Shown: positions 10,568 to 20,232, numbered from the stretch's first letter. The stretch: DNA of 64,000 bases from Tridacna crocea (GCA_943736015.1 OX031070.1:41874173-41938172), one strand, 5' to 3'. Made by a program: numbers and translations. The notes: a model not told the origin generated them from the letters alone.

Positions 10568-11278
10568 AGGAAAAATTGCCTTTTCTCATTTTAGCAACAT
10601 TAGGTAATTTGATAATGACAATTTTTAAATGATTCCCCATCAATGCTTTGTATTGATTTATATTTTTCCTGGTATCATCAAACCACACCACACATAATAA
10701 TCATCCACTGGGTTAATTTTTCCCTGCTTTATGATTTAATAACTGCATCTTGATATCCTAGGAATCAAAGAACTCTTGGTATCAGGGTAGCCTTGGGTAA
10801 CCATTTGGGCATATTCCTTCACCTGTTCTGGCACAATGTTCTGTGTTCTGGAATGTTGTTCTGGAACATGCGAAAGGAATATTTCTGGACACAATACACT
10901 GGTCCGAAAGTGTGTTCTGAAGGAAGCAAGTTCGGAACATTATTCTAAACCGTATCGAAATGAAAGTACATTGGCATGATGGCTGTTGCAAGAGCTACTG
11001 CCTTAGCTGTGTGAGTTGAGGATATGATTAGCTGCAGAGAGAGGGTAGAGACGAGTCTATAATGCCCCTATTTATGGCATTCATATCGTAGAAAAGGACA
11101 ATTGCAAATTTTGCCATGAAGAATTGTCCGTCTTTCAGCCATCTTGTATCACCTAGCAACTGTTCAGCAGGTGTGCTACACCTTGATTGGATTAGAATAG
11201 TCAGAACTTGTACTGAGGAACACAGCAAAGTGTTCCGAAATACTCCATTGACCTAGGGCATGAGCTTGGCCTTGATAA
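10568..11278. other. Gap with a GTTCTGG-rich stretch
   Basis: Around 10820-10945 the words GTTCTG and GGAACAT recur in both orientations, perhaps an old foldback. Nothing else recognised. Confidence 0.
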
Positions 11279-11515
11279 TTTAACTGATTACCACACAATT
11301 CCGATTTAACAACCCTGAGGAAAAAGCCTTTTGAAGACCTAGGAATGTGGGAAAAGGAGAAAATGCTGGTAACCAGCATTTTCTCCTTTTCCCAAAAGGT
11401 TTTCTACCCTATCAAAGGGAAATTGCGTCATGTATTTAGCCACTATGAAATTGATGTCTTCATTATGCTTTCAATTTGGATAGGTCTAAAATTTTGCCAT
11501 GTGGTAAAGAGTTGA
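11279..11515 (+). mobile_element. HP1 MITE
   Basis: TTAA left, TTGA right (shared with the next). An AGGAATG replacement sits at the first arm base. Confidence 0.
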
Positions 11516-11724
11516 CCCATTATCGCACGATCCCTACTTTTGATAACCCTGAGAAGGAGGCCTTTAGAAAACATTTTGAGAAAAGGAGAAAATGCTCCTT
11601 TTCCCAAAATGTTTTCTACCCTTCACAAAACAAATTTCAAATTTTCAATCACTTTTATTATGCTGTCTGCAAAATGCTTTCGATTTATACAAACCTAACA
11701 TTTTGTCGTTTGGTAATGAGTGAA
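11512..11724 (+). mobile_element. HP1 MITE with shortened hairpin
   Basis: The loop-proximal stem is deleted: GGAGAAAATGCTCCTTTTCCC folds directly. Mirrored arm variant CATTTTGAG / CCAAAATG. Confidence 0.
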
Positions 11725-11752
11725 CCCGTGAAATAATCCTGGGATTTAATGG

Positions 11753-11874
11753 TTAAATCCTTTCAAAAACACTTTGGGGAGAAGAAAATATGCTGGTAAA
11801 TAGCATTTTGTCCTTTTCTGCGAAGTTTTCAATGCTATCAAAGACCCAAATCATTATTTTAGCTTCACTTTTAA
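11753..11874 (+). mobile_element. HP1 central fragment
   Basis: Hairpin ATATGCTGGTAAATAGCATTTT with decayed flanks, cut by the next TTAA. Confidence 0.
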
Positions 11875-12098
11875 ACTCTTTACCACTTGATAAAATTTTA
11901 GACTGGTCCAATTTGAAAGCATTTGCAGTCAACAAAATAAAGGTGACTGAAGAATTGAAATTTGGTTTGGGAAGGGTAGAAAACACTATGGGAATAGGAA
12001 AAAATGCTGGTTACAAGCATTCTGCTTTTCCCACAGTGTTTTCGAAGGGCTTCTTTCTCGGGGTCGTAAAAAGTCGGGTTTGTGTGGTAAAGAGTAAA
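11871..12098 (-). mobile_element. HP1 MITE, full length
   Basis: TTAAACTCTTTACCACTTGA tail; the head reads GTTTGTGTGGTAAAGAGTAAA. Confidence 0.
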
Positions 12099-12165
12099 TT
12101 TAATTGTCTGCAAATGCTTGCAATTTGGTCCAAGTTCAGAGTTTCGTTGTTTGCTGTAGAGTTAA
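12099..12165 (+). mobile_element. HP1 tail fragment
   Basis: TTGTCTGCAAATGCTTGCAA to GTAGAGTTAA. Confidence 0.
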
Positions 12166-12183
12166 AATTTGAAGAAAGATAAT

Positions 12184-12412
12184 TTAACCCTTTACTCCAT
12201 AGATACTCATTTCTACACATTGGCTGTAGGAGTCTTTGGAAAACATTGTGACAAAAGGTGAAATTGCTCGTGACGAGCAATTTCACCTTTTGTCACAATG
12301 TTTCCTATGCTATCAAAAGGTGTCATATACACATAAGAAATGGCTTCATCCTTGGTGTTATTTAGAGTCAGTTAGAGATACCATAGAAATGCTTTATGGC
12401 GTAAAGGGTTAA
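12184..12412 (+). mobile_element. HP2 MITE, full length
   Basis: TTAACCCTTTACTCCATAGA to GGCGTAAAGGGTTAA. The hairpin has GTGAC / GTCAC where the other HP2 copies have GTGGC / GCCAC, a mirrored change. Body words CATCCTTGGTGTTATTTAG and GATACCATAGAAATG. Confidence 0.
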
Positions 12413-12732
12413 GAAAATTGCATTCTACTGCGATGGGTTTATTGAGATATTACTACTGGAAGATTCTATGATAAAATTCCAAGTTGATTGATTTTTTTTT
12501 TCGTGAATCCCTACATTTTTTGCTTCATTTCTACGTAAACGATAAGTTTGCCATTAGAGATTAACCATACATATCGACACAGGAAGTACACCATGCTGTG
12601 GGTTGTTTTTTCTACCTTTGTATTAACGTTTTGATTACTTTTTTTTTTCTATAATGATAATTAATTTTCCATGTGAGTCTCAGGAATCTATTTTGGTACT
12701 ATTTTACGTCCCCCATGACACAGGAACTGTTT
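12413..12732. other. Gap: AT-rich, nothing recognised
   Basis: Poly-T runs at about 12490 and 12640; no repeat or gene. Confidence 0.
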
Positions 12733-12960
12733 TTAACCCTTTCCCAAACGACAAATTTTGGACTCTTCCAAACCAAAAGAGTTTGCAGACGACAATTTTA
12801 GATTTGGAGAAAATGCTAGAAAGTTCTCAAAAAGGGTAGAAAACACGGTGGGAAAAGGAGAAATTGCTCGTTACGAGCAATTTCTCCTTTTGCCACAGTG
12901 TTTTCAAAAGACTTTTACTGCAGACACGTAAAAACCAGGGCTTGTTTGGGAAAGGGTTAA
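12733..12960 (-). mobile_element. HP3 MITE, full length
   Basis: TTAACCCTTTCCCAAACGAC to GCTTGTTTGGGAAAGGG, with CTGCAGACACGTAAAAACC near the head and loop CTCGTTACGAG. Confidence 0.
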
Positions 12961-13187
12961 TTCTTTACCACACAGTCCCTACTTCAGACGCCCCTTAGAA
13001 AGAAGCCTTGTGGTAAAACATTGTGGGAAAAGGAGAAAATGCTGGTAACCAGCATTTTCTTCTTTTCCCACAATGTTTTCTACCCTTCACAAAAGAAAGT
13101 CCAAGTTTTTAGTCACTTTTATTTTGTTGTCTGCAAGTGCTTTTGATTTGGACAAACCTAAAATTTTGTCATTTGGTAATGAGTTTA
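12957..13187 (+). mobile_element. HP1 MITE, full length
   Basis: Shares left TTAA with the HP3 copy; right end TTTA. Confidence 0.
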
Positions 13188-13327
13188 CTTTTCACCATGC
13201 AATCCTGAGTTTTAACAACCTTGATGAAAAGTTCTCTTGAAAACATTGTGGGAAAAGGATAAAATGCGGGTGACTCCTTTTGCCACAATGATGTGTAAGA
13301 CTCTGGGTTGGGTGGTAAAGGGTTATC
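13184..13327. mobile_element. HP1 derivative with two heads
   Basis: Left end TTCACCATGCAATCCTGAG and right end GACTCTGGGTTGGGTGGTAAAGGG are both head-type, so the element is inverted about its centre, and the loop is short. Confidence 0.
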
Positions 13328-13666
13328 ACATCAAAGAGTATTGGTTAATTGGAGTGATTAGCAGAAGCACCAAAGTTATGGCATGAGCAGCAGGTTCAAG
13401 ATAATCACTAATGAGATAATCATCCAGGGAGAAATATATACAAACATTTACTGTCATTTGGACTGGTCAGTCACAGCTGTCAATCAGATAGGGTGGTAAC
13501 TGTCAATCATTTTGAGTAAGGTGAAAGGTCAGAGGCTTGCCATGTTTAGGCTGAGCATTATATTTGACCTATCTGACAGTATTTCTGGTTTTCCTCAGGT
13601 CAGTTGGCATTCTGTGTATATGGTATCTGGGCTACTTCAGTATATCCAGTTGCAGAGGTCCTCTGA
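13328..13666. other. Gap: no recognised feature
   Basis: Unique-looking sequence. Confidence 0.
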
Positions 13667-13876
13667 TTAATCCATTACCACACAATCCCTTCTTTTTATG
13701 AATAAAACATTGTTGGAAAAGGAGAAAATGCTGGTAACCAGCATTTTCTCCTTTTCCAACAATGTTTTATACCCTTCACAAAACAAAATTCAAATTTTCA
13801 GTCACTTTTATTAGGTCGTCTGCAAATGTTTTAGATTTGGACAGACCAAAATTTTGTTGGTTTGGTAATGAGTTGA
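13667..13876 (+). mobile_element. HP1 MITE with mirrored hairpin changes
   Basis: Arms read ATAAAACATTGTTGG and CCAACAATGTTTTAT: both departures from consensus are mirrored. Head proximal part shortened. Confidence 0.
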
Positions 13877-14031
13877 TTCAAAATGATAAAATAGGGAAAT
13901 ATTACTTGTGAATTAAGAAATAATTTTCTTTCTATCATGGGTTATCATTCATTCTAACATGACACACGACTTTGGCTCTATAAACACAGTGCAAGGAAAA
14001 CGTGGTAAAATCTGCGACAATCCATGTAGAG

Positions 14032-14059
14032 TGACGTCATCCTATATCGAGTGACGTCA
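14032..14059. promoter_or_regulatory. Two CRE octamers 20 bp apart
   Basis: TGACGTCA at 14032-14039 and again at 14052-14059, each in the context GAGTGACGTCAT. This is the consensus CREB/ATF site; here it probably belongs to a repeat next to the foldback. Confidence 0.
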
Positions 14060-14161
14060 TTCAATGAGTGAGTTATTCAATGGAACATAATCTTCATCCG
14101 CGTTTTTACTCTTGGTTTGAACTTGTTTTCTTTTCATAAACAATTGGCCATGTTAGAATCG

Positions 14162-14328
14162 AAATTATCTTCTTTCTATCGTGGTGTATCGTTCAATAAA
14201 CCACGTTGTGAGTTATGAGGCGCAATGAATAACCCAATGAATATCGCCCTCGTGGATTATTTATTGCGCCGCATAACTCACAACTGTGGTTTATTGAACG
14301 ATATACCACGATAGAAAGAAGATTATTT
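14162..14328. mobile_element. Foldback element with about 72-bp arms (FB5)
   Basis: Left arm 14162-14233 (TTCTTTCTATCGTGGTGTAT...) pairs with 14257-14328 (...ATATACCACGATAGAAAGAA) across a 23-bp loop. Related words (TTTCTATCATGGGTTATCATTC) occur at 13930-13960, suggesting a larger nested element. Confidence 0.
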
Positions 14329-14376
14329 CTTAAATAAAACACAGTTGTGAGTAACATGAGACACAATAGACAATCC

Positions 14377-14434
14377 ATGATGTTTTCAAAAGGCTTTTCC
14401 AACAGGGTCCCTAAAACTCGTGATTGTGTGGTAA
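14377..14434 (-). mobile_element. HP1 head fragment
   Basis: GATGTTTTCAAAAGGC to GATTGTGTGGTAAAG. Confidence 0.
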
Positions 14435-14876
14435 AGTCAAAGATATTTCTTGTTACATTCTAATCTGATTTCTTAGAAAACTGAGATGGTATGCAAGTCC
14501 AAAAAAAAAACATTCAGAAGATAGATAATGTGTTAAAGATAATTTCTAACTTGAGTATGGAACTGAGGTAATGAGTTGCTAAAGGCCAATAGGTGGGAGT
14601 AATTTCTTTTTGGAACAGTTCCTTGCCCTTACTATTTGATTCATTAGGTGCCAAGCCATTCCTTGCAAGTATTTATTATTCTTTTGTTCCCATCAAATTG
14701 ATGGATTAGAAGTGTCATAAATATTCATACTGTTAATCAGAAATATGGAGGAATGCTGTATTTGGGTTGTGTTATGATATTTGCCTCCCATCCATTGTTA
14801 GCTGCTGTTATTTTCATTTGTAATGTTTATGAAAAATTTTGGGAAGGAATTTTCATCAGATGTAGGAAAAAAGCCC
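14435..14876. other. Gap: no recognised feature
   Basis: Unique-looking AT-rich sequence. Confidence 0.
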
Positions 14877-14945
14877 CATAGGACATAAATTCCATGGACA
14901 AGTCCCAAAGGACAAACACTCCCATGACAATTGCCCCCGTGAGAC
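14877..14945 (+). repeat. Degenerate 16-18 bp tandem repeat
   Basis: CCCATAGGACATAAATT, CCATGGACAAGT, CCCAAAGGACAAACACT, CCCATGACAATTGCC: variants of one short unit. Confidence 0.
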
Positions 14946-14953
14946 GAAAGTTA

Positions 14954-15183
14954 TTTAACCCATTACCACACAATCCCTACTTTTGACACCCCTGAGAAAG
15001 AAGCCTTTTGAAAACACTGTAGGAAAAGGAGAAAATGCTGGTAACCAGCATTTTCTCCTTTTCCCACAATGTTTTCTACCCTTCACAAAACAAATTTCAA
15101 ATTTTCAGTCACTTTTATTTTGTTGTCTGCAAATGCTCTCAATTTGAGCAAGCCTACAATACTGTCGTTTGGTAATGAGTTAA
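14954..15183 (+). mobile_element. HP1 MITE, full length
   Basis: TTAA both ends; asymmetric hairpin (CACTGTAGG / CCCACAATG). Confidence 0.
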
Positions 15184-15187
15184 TGTT

Positions 15188-15245
15188 ATGTCTTCAAATG
15201 CTTTCAATTTGGACAAACCTAAAATTTTGTTGCTGGTAAAAGGGG
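15188..15245 (+). mobile_element. HP1 tail fragment
   Basis: TGTCTTCAAATGCTTTCAAT to TGCTGGTAAAAGG. Confidence 0.
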
Positions 15246-15509
15246 AAAAAACAGAGATAGTTGTTGAGATTTTAGAAAGATTTCATCAGTTTAGATAAGC
15301 CAGCTTGTAGATCTGTCTATCTGGAGATTATCTGGGATGTCAGATTAGCCCTCAACATAACAGGCACTTACTACATAAACCATCCTTCCTAGCCCAAACC
15401 TGCTGCCTCATAGACCAGCCTTGAATAGCCCTCAACATAAACAGGCACCCGCTGCAAAAACTTTATGAAGCCAAACCTGGGGTGCTGCTTCTTAGGCCAG
15501 CCCTTGACG

Positions 15510-15570
15510 TAACCTCTTTATCCAAATGACAAAATTTTGTGACTCAAACACTGAAATTTGTTGGAAGGTG
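15510..15570 (-). mobile_element. HP1 tail fragment
   Basis: AACCTCTTTATCCAAATGAC with CTCAAACACTGAAATTTG. Confidence 0.
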
Positions 15571-15584
15571 TTAAAAAAGCTTCT

Positions 15585-15814
15585 TTAACCCATTACCGAA
15601 TGACAATATTTTAGACTGGTCCAAAATGAAAGCATTTGCAGATGACAAAATAAAAAGTGACTGAAAATTTGAAGTTTGTTTTGGGAAGGGTAGAAAACAT
15701 TGTGGGAAAAGGAGGAAATGCTGGTTACCAGCATTTTCTCCTTTTCCTACAGTGTTTTCAAAAGGCTTCTTTCTCAGGGGCGTCAAAAGTAGGGATTGTG
15801 TGGTAATGGGTTAA
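15585..15814 (-). mobile_element. HP1 MITE, young
   Basis: TTAACCCATTACCGAATGAC to GGGATTGTGTGGTAATGGGTTAA; near consensus. Confidence 0.
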
Positions 15815-16027
15815 AATAGATCAGCCCAGAATATAGCCCTAGACATAACAGGCACTCACCTTTGCCAAACCTGCTGGCTCTTAGACTAGGCACAAATAGC
15901 TCTCGTAGTATAAAGCATGGGACTTGTGGTCGTCATGTCTCAGGCAACTTGAGGATGTGAGCTTGAGCTCCACTGCTGGCTATCTGAAATCACTATGTAT
16001 TATTAGATTTGGCTGTGGACCAGTAGG

Positions 16028-16132
16028 AGACATCATGGGAAAAGGAGTTACCAGCATTTTCTCACAATTATTTAAAAAAGATTTCTGTCTCAGACCATTA
16101 AAATGCAGGACTGTTTGGTATTTAGGGATTAA
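16028..16132 (-). mobile_element. HP1 head-side fragment
   Basis: CATGGGAAAAGGAGTTACC, then TTTCTGTCTCAG; ends at the TTAA shared with the next. Confidence 0.
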
Positions 16133-16356
16133 CTCTTTACCAGGCGTCAAAATTTTAGACTGGGGAAATTGAAAGCACTTGCAGACGACAAAATAAACTT
16201 AACTCAAAAATTGAAATTTGTTTCCAGCAGGGTAGAAAACATTGTGGGAAAAGGAGAAAATGCTGGTAACCAGCATTTTCTCCTTTTCCCACAATGTTTT
16301 CAAAAGGCTTCTTTCTCAGGGTCGTCAAATGCAGGGATTATGTGGTAATGGGTTAA
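16129..16356 (-). mobile_element. HP1 MITE, full length
   Basis: Perfect hairpin; tail CTCTTTACCAGGCGTC. Confidence 0.
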
Positions 16357-16663
16357 TCCACAGATGTTTTGAGGCATGAAGAGTGTAAGAATTTGTCATT
16401 CCAGAAAGGTGTAACAGAAATAGTTTTGAAGTAAAAGTCATCAATAATTTGTTCTCTATGTTATTTTTCCAATGGCTAATAATAATCAATAGTTTCTAAT
16501 AAGCAATCAATAGTTTCTAATAAGCCATGCTAAAATTGTTAGATTGTTCAGTGGGTAATATAGCAATTGATAGAATTGATTGTTCATTCAACCTAGCGCC
16601 ATAACTGATATATACCCTGTTGAATGTTCCACTTCAACAGAGACACTGTGTCACTTTGGTTTA
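16357..16663. other. Gap: no recognised feature
   Basis: AT-rich, with a local direct repeat of CAATAGTTTCTAATAAG near 16490-16525. Confidence 0.
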
Positions 16664-16908
16664 TTAACCCATTACCACACAATCACTACTTTTGACGCCC
16701 CTGTGAAAGAAGCCTATAGAAAACATTGTGGGAAAAGGAGAAAATGCTGGTAACCAGAAAATCAGGTAACCAGCATTGTCTCCTTTTCCCACAATGTTTT
16801 CTACCCTTCACAAAACAAATTTCAAATTTTCAGTCACTTTTATTTTGTCGTCTGCAAATGCTTTCGATTTGGACAAGCCTAAAATATTGTTGTTTGGGAA
16901 AGGGTTAA
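16664..16908 (+). mobile_element. HP1 MITE with a loop duplication
   Basis: The loop is expanded: CTGGTAACCAGAAAATCAGGTAACCAGC (split by AAAATCA). TTAA both ends. Confidence 0.
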
Positions 16909-17139
16909 CTCTTTACTAAACGACAAAAATTTTAGACCGGTCCAAATTGAAGGCATAATTTATGTAGACAGCAAAATTGATGTTACTCAAAAATTGAAAC
17001 TTGTTCTGTGAGGGTAGAAAACATTGTGGGAAAAGGAGAAAATGCTGGTTTCCAGCATTTTCTCCTTTTCCCACAGTGTTTTCAACAGGCTCCTTTTTCA
17101 GAGTTATAAGAACCCCAGGCTTGTTTGGTGAAGAGATAA
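16905..17139 (-). mobile_element. HP1 MITE
   Basis: Shares left TTAA; strong hairpin with loop CTGGTTTCCAG; right end ATAA. Confidence 0.
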
Positions 17140-17142
17140 CCA

Positions 17143-17350
17143 AAGGTCTAGAGAAACCCTAAGGAAGAAGGCTTTTGAAAAAAAAATAAGGAAATGGAGA
17201 AAATGCTGGTTTTAATGACTTTCTCCTTGTCCCATAAATGTTTTCTATCAGTGAAAGACAAATTTCATATTTTGAGCAACATTCATTCTGTCATCTGCAA
17301 ATGCTTTGAATTTGGATCAGTCTAGATTTTGCTTTTTGATAAAGAGTTGA
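17143..17350 (+). mobile_element. HP1 MITE, old
   Basis: Hairpin decayed (GGTTTTAATGACTTTCTCC); tail ends GATAAAGAGTTGA. Confidence 0.
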
Positions 17351-17439
17351 TTAGCAAAGTTTTAACTCTGTCTGCTTCTATAATACTCTTGCTATGTTTT
17401 CGAACTGTCCCAGAAAAAGAAATTCCACATCAGGGTGCA

Positions 17440-17555
17440 TAACCCTGAACCATTTGACTAAATTTTATACCCACTCAATTTGAATGCCTTGCAGATGAAA
17501 CAAAACAATTTATGCCTCAAGAATAGAAACACAAGATTGTGTGGTAAAAGGTTAA
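17440..17555 (-). mobile_element. HP deletion derivative without hairpin
   Basis: Tail AACCATTTGACTAAATTTTA joins CTCAAGAATAGAAACACAAG and head TTGTGTGGTAAAAGG. A second copy of the same derivative is at 18090-18177. Confidence 0.
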
Positions 17556-17556
17556 G

Positions 17557-17785
17557 TAAACCCATTACCTCAAAATCCCTACTTTTGACGCCCCTGAGAA
17601 AGAAGCCTATAGAAAACATCGTGGGAAAAGGAGAAAATGCTGGTAACCAGCATTTTCTCCTTTTCCCACAATGTTTTCTACCCTTCACAAAACAAATCTC
17701 AAATTTTCAGACACTTTTGTTTTGTCGCCTGCAAATGCTTTCAATTTGGACAAGTCTAAAATATTGTCGTTTGGTAATGGGTTAA
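17557..17785 (+). mobile_element. HP1 MITE, young
   Basis: Near consensus; right TTAA shared with the next. Confidence 0.
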
Positions 17786-18010
17786 CCCATTACTACACAA
17801 TCCCTACTTTTGACGCCCCTGAGGAAGAAGCCTTTTGAAAACACTGTGGGAAAAGGAGAAAATGCTGGTAACCAGCATTTTCTCCTTTTCCCACAGTGTT
17901 TTCTACCCTTCCCAGAACAAATTTCAATTTTTCAGTCACCTTTATTTTGTCGTCTGCAAATGCTTTCAATTTGGACCAATCTAAAATTTTCTCGTGTGGT
18001 AAAGAGTTAA
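17782..18010 (+). mobile_element. HP1 MITE, young
   Basis: Near identical in translation to the copies at 59689 and 61248; mirrored CACTGTGGG / CCCACAGTG arms. Confidence 0.
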
Positions 18011-18089
18011 GGCAGGACTATGGTCCATAATTATTGCCTCATCACAGAAAGCTGACACCAAGACTGCAGCAACCATTTAGACAAGAGAA
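18007..18089 (+). repeat. 83-bp direct repeat, copy 1
   Basis: Starts TTAAGGCAGGACTATGGTCC; repeated at 18178-18260 with one visible difference. Confidence 0.
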
Positions 18090-18177
18090 AAGACTTACCC
18101 AATTTGAAAGCCTTGCAGATGAAACAAACATTATGTCTCAAGAATAGAAACACAAGATTGTATTGCAAAGGGTTAAG
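18090..18177 (-). mobile_element. HP deletion derivative without hairpin
   Basis: Same internal join as 17440-17555 (CTCAAGAATAGAAACACAAG); lies between the two 83-bp repeats. Confidence 0.
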
Positions 18178-18260
18178 TTAAGGCAGGACTATGGTCCATA
18201 ATTATTGCCTCATCACAGAAAGCTGACACCAAGACTGCAGCAACCGTTTAGACAAGAGAA
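18178..18260 (+). repeat. 83-bp direct repeat, copy 2
   Basis: Also begins at a TTAA (18178-18181). Confidence 0.
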
Positions 18261-18393
18261 GATAATGAGTTTCAATAGAGAGATCCTCACAGATAACCAT
18301 TCTTGGTGACAAGCTGTCACTGCAATCATCTAGAAATCTAATAAACCAATTAACTCCTAGAGCATTTTTCACAATTTTAGTTGCTTTTTTGGC

Positions 18394-18450
18394 CAGTGCC
18401 AGTCAATATCAGACTGCACTAAGCATACTGTGTGATCGTTGGTCTTTTGT
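18394..18450. repeat. FB4 remnant
   Basis: CAATATCAGACTGCACTAAG and GTGTGATCGTTGG; weak. Confidence 0.
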
Positions 18451-18469
18451 CTCCTCTTTGCTTAGTCTA

Positions 18470-18632
18470 GATGATGATTATGTGGGAAAGCAGCCTGTGG
18501 CTTGGAAAGGAAATTTTGCAGGGTACTAGTGAAAGAGACTCCAGGAAAGTATGGGTAGGTGGGCTGGCCATTGCAATATAACAGAAATAATGTTGAAAAC
18601 GGCATTAAACGCCATAAAATCAATAAAAAAAT
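18470..18632 (+). mobile_element. SINE 3' part
   Basis: GATTATGTGGGAAAGCAGCC to CAGAAATAATGTTGAAAACG and TTAAACGCCATAAAATCAAT; tRNA head missing. Confidence 0.
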
Positions 18633-19120
18633 CTCTTTGCTAAGACATTTTAGAGAAATTCAGCTCTAAAATTGGAGTTATGTGGGTGTTATTTTCAGAG
18701 TTACACTGCATATTGAGCACTACTTATTATACAAGAGGAAATTTTTGCGATTTGGGTTAAATTCGCAAACTTCTCTGTTTGCCTATTTTACTACAAGGAT
18801 ACAAGCAAAATAACAATTGTCTTGAATTCCTAAACATCTTAGTATGCAGTATGTCTGTAATTGGTAACTGGCAGATTTTTTGACATACATATAATTTATA
18901 TCCACTGTTACGTGAATGTTTGCGACTATTCTAGTAGTTTCGATGTTTTGTTTACAAACAAGATATACAAAGAATAGGCTAGAAAGAATATTAATTTTTC
19001 ATATGACAGTTTTTACTGTTAACCCAGCTAAACAACCGAAGTGAAATTTCATTTCCACAGTAGAAACTCAAGTATTACTAATTCAAAGTTATGTTATGGG
19101 GAATAATACCTCCTTATTGG
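18633..19120. other. Gap: no recognised feature
   Basis: AT-rich unique-looking sequence. Confidence 0.
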
Positions 19121-19179
19121 ACAATGTAGATCAAGATCAGACTGCACATTCTGTGCAGTCTGATCTTGATCTACATTGT
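19121..19179. repeat. FB4 hairpin, best copy
   Basis: ACAATGTAGATCAAGATCAG at 19121 pairs perfectly with its complement ending at 19179; 26-bp arms around a short loop. The flank ACAAAAGGTCTGTGGGTC also recurs beside other FB4 copies. Confidence 0.
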
Positions 19180-19293
19180 ACACAAAAGGTCTGTGGGTCA
19201 AGCTTAGCAGCGTAAAGGTTAAAACTACTGATGAAAGAAATGAACATACTAAAAGTTAAAAGGTGAAAAATTGACAAATACTTGTACAGCCTC

Positions 19294-19521
19294 TTAACTC
19301 TTTACTCCATTATACTCATTTCTAGGCATTGCTTGTAGGAGTCTTTAGAAAACATTGTGGCAAAAGGTGAAATTGCTCGTGACGAGCAATTTCACCTTTT
19401 GCCACAATGTTTTCTATGCTATCAAAAGGTATCATATACACATAAGAAACAGCTTCATCCTTGCTGTTATTTAGGGTCAATTAGAGATACCATAGAAATG
19501 CCTTATGGGATAAAGGGTTAA
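19294..19521 (+). mobile_element. HP2 MITE, full length
   Basis: TTAACTCTTTACTCCATTAT to GGGATAAAGGGTTAA; hairpin with GTGGC / GCCAC. Confidence 0.
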
Positions 19522-19539
19522 AGATCTACTTCATTTGGC

Positions 19540-19768
19540 CCATAACAAAACCATCCCAGGACTTTAAGACCTCAGGAAGTAAGCTACTGAAAACATTGTA
19601 AATAAAGGAGAAATTGCTGGTAACCAGCATTTTCTCCTTTATATACAATGTTTTCTTGATTTTTCAAAGATTCTGTCATTCCATCAACATTTTGCTCAAT
19701 GTAGACCTACATACAAATGCTTTCAATTTTGACTGGTCTAAAATTTTGTTCCCTGGGAAAGTGGTTAG
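19540..19768 (+). mobile_element. HP1 MITE, old
   Basis: Arms GTAAATAAAGGAG / CTCCTTTATATAC depart together from consensus; ends decayed. Confidence 0.
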
Positions 19769-20004
19769 CTGTGTATTTGATACCTACTTCACAGGGCAAC
19801 TGATAAGCAAAGTATATTTAATCAGGGTTGGATGAATGTGGTAGTTATTGGTTTCCTTGGCTCTATTTGTTTGTCGAGCAAACATTGGTCAGCTCTTGGT
19901 AATCTCCCATGGTCAATACATGTGGTCATATTTAGTACTGACCTGTCTTTGTACCGGGGCCTTGACAAGCTCTTGATTATGCAATGTTTTATGTACACTA
20001 TGGT

Positions 20005-20232
20005 TTAACCCTGTACCAAACGACAAAATTTTAGGTTTGTCCAAATCGAAGGCATTTGAAGACAACAAAATAAAAGTGACTTAAAAATTGAAATTTGTCT
20101 TGTGAAGGGTAGAAAACATTGTAGGAAAAGGAGAAAATGCTGGTTACCAGCATTTTCTCCTTTCCCACAATGTTTTATAAAGGCTTCTTTCCCAGGGGCG
20201 TCAAAAGTAGGGATTGTGTGGTGATGGGTTAA
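20005..20232 (-). mobile_element. HP1 MITE, full length
   Basis: TTAACCCTGTACCAAACGAC; right TTAA shared. Confidence 0.

Larger units (their letters stand above)
15347..15905 (+). repeat. About 80-bp tandem repeat, split by HP insertions
   Basis: AGCCCTCAACATAACAGGCA starts at 15347, a variant at 15427, a third shortened unit at 15499 (AGCCCTTGACGTAACC) and a fourth at 15834. The last is separated from the others by HP sequence at 15510-15814. Confidence 0.
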
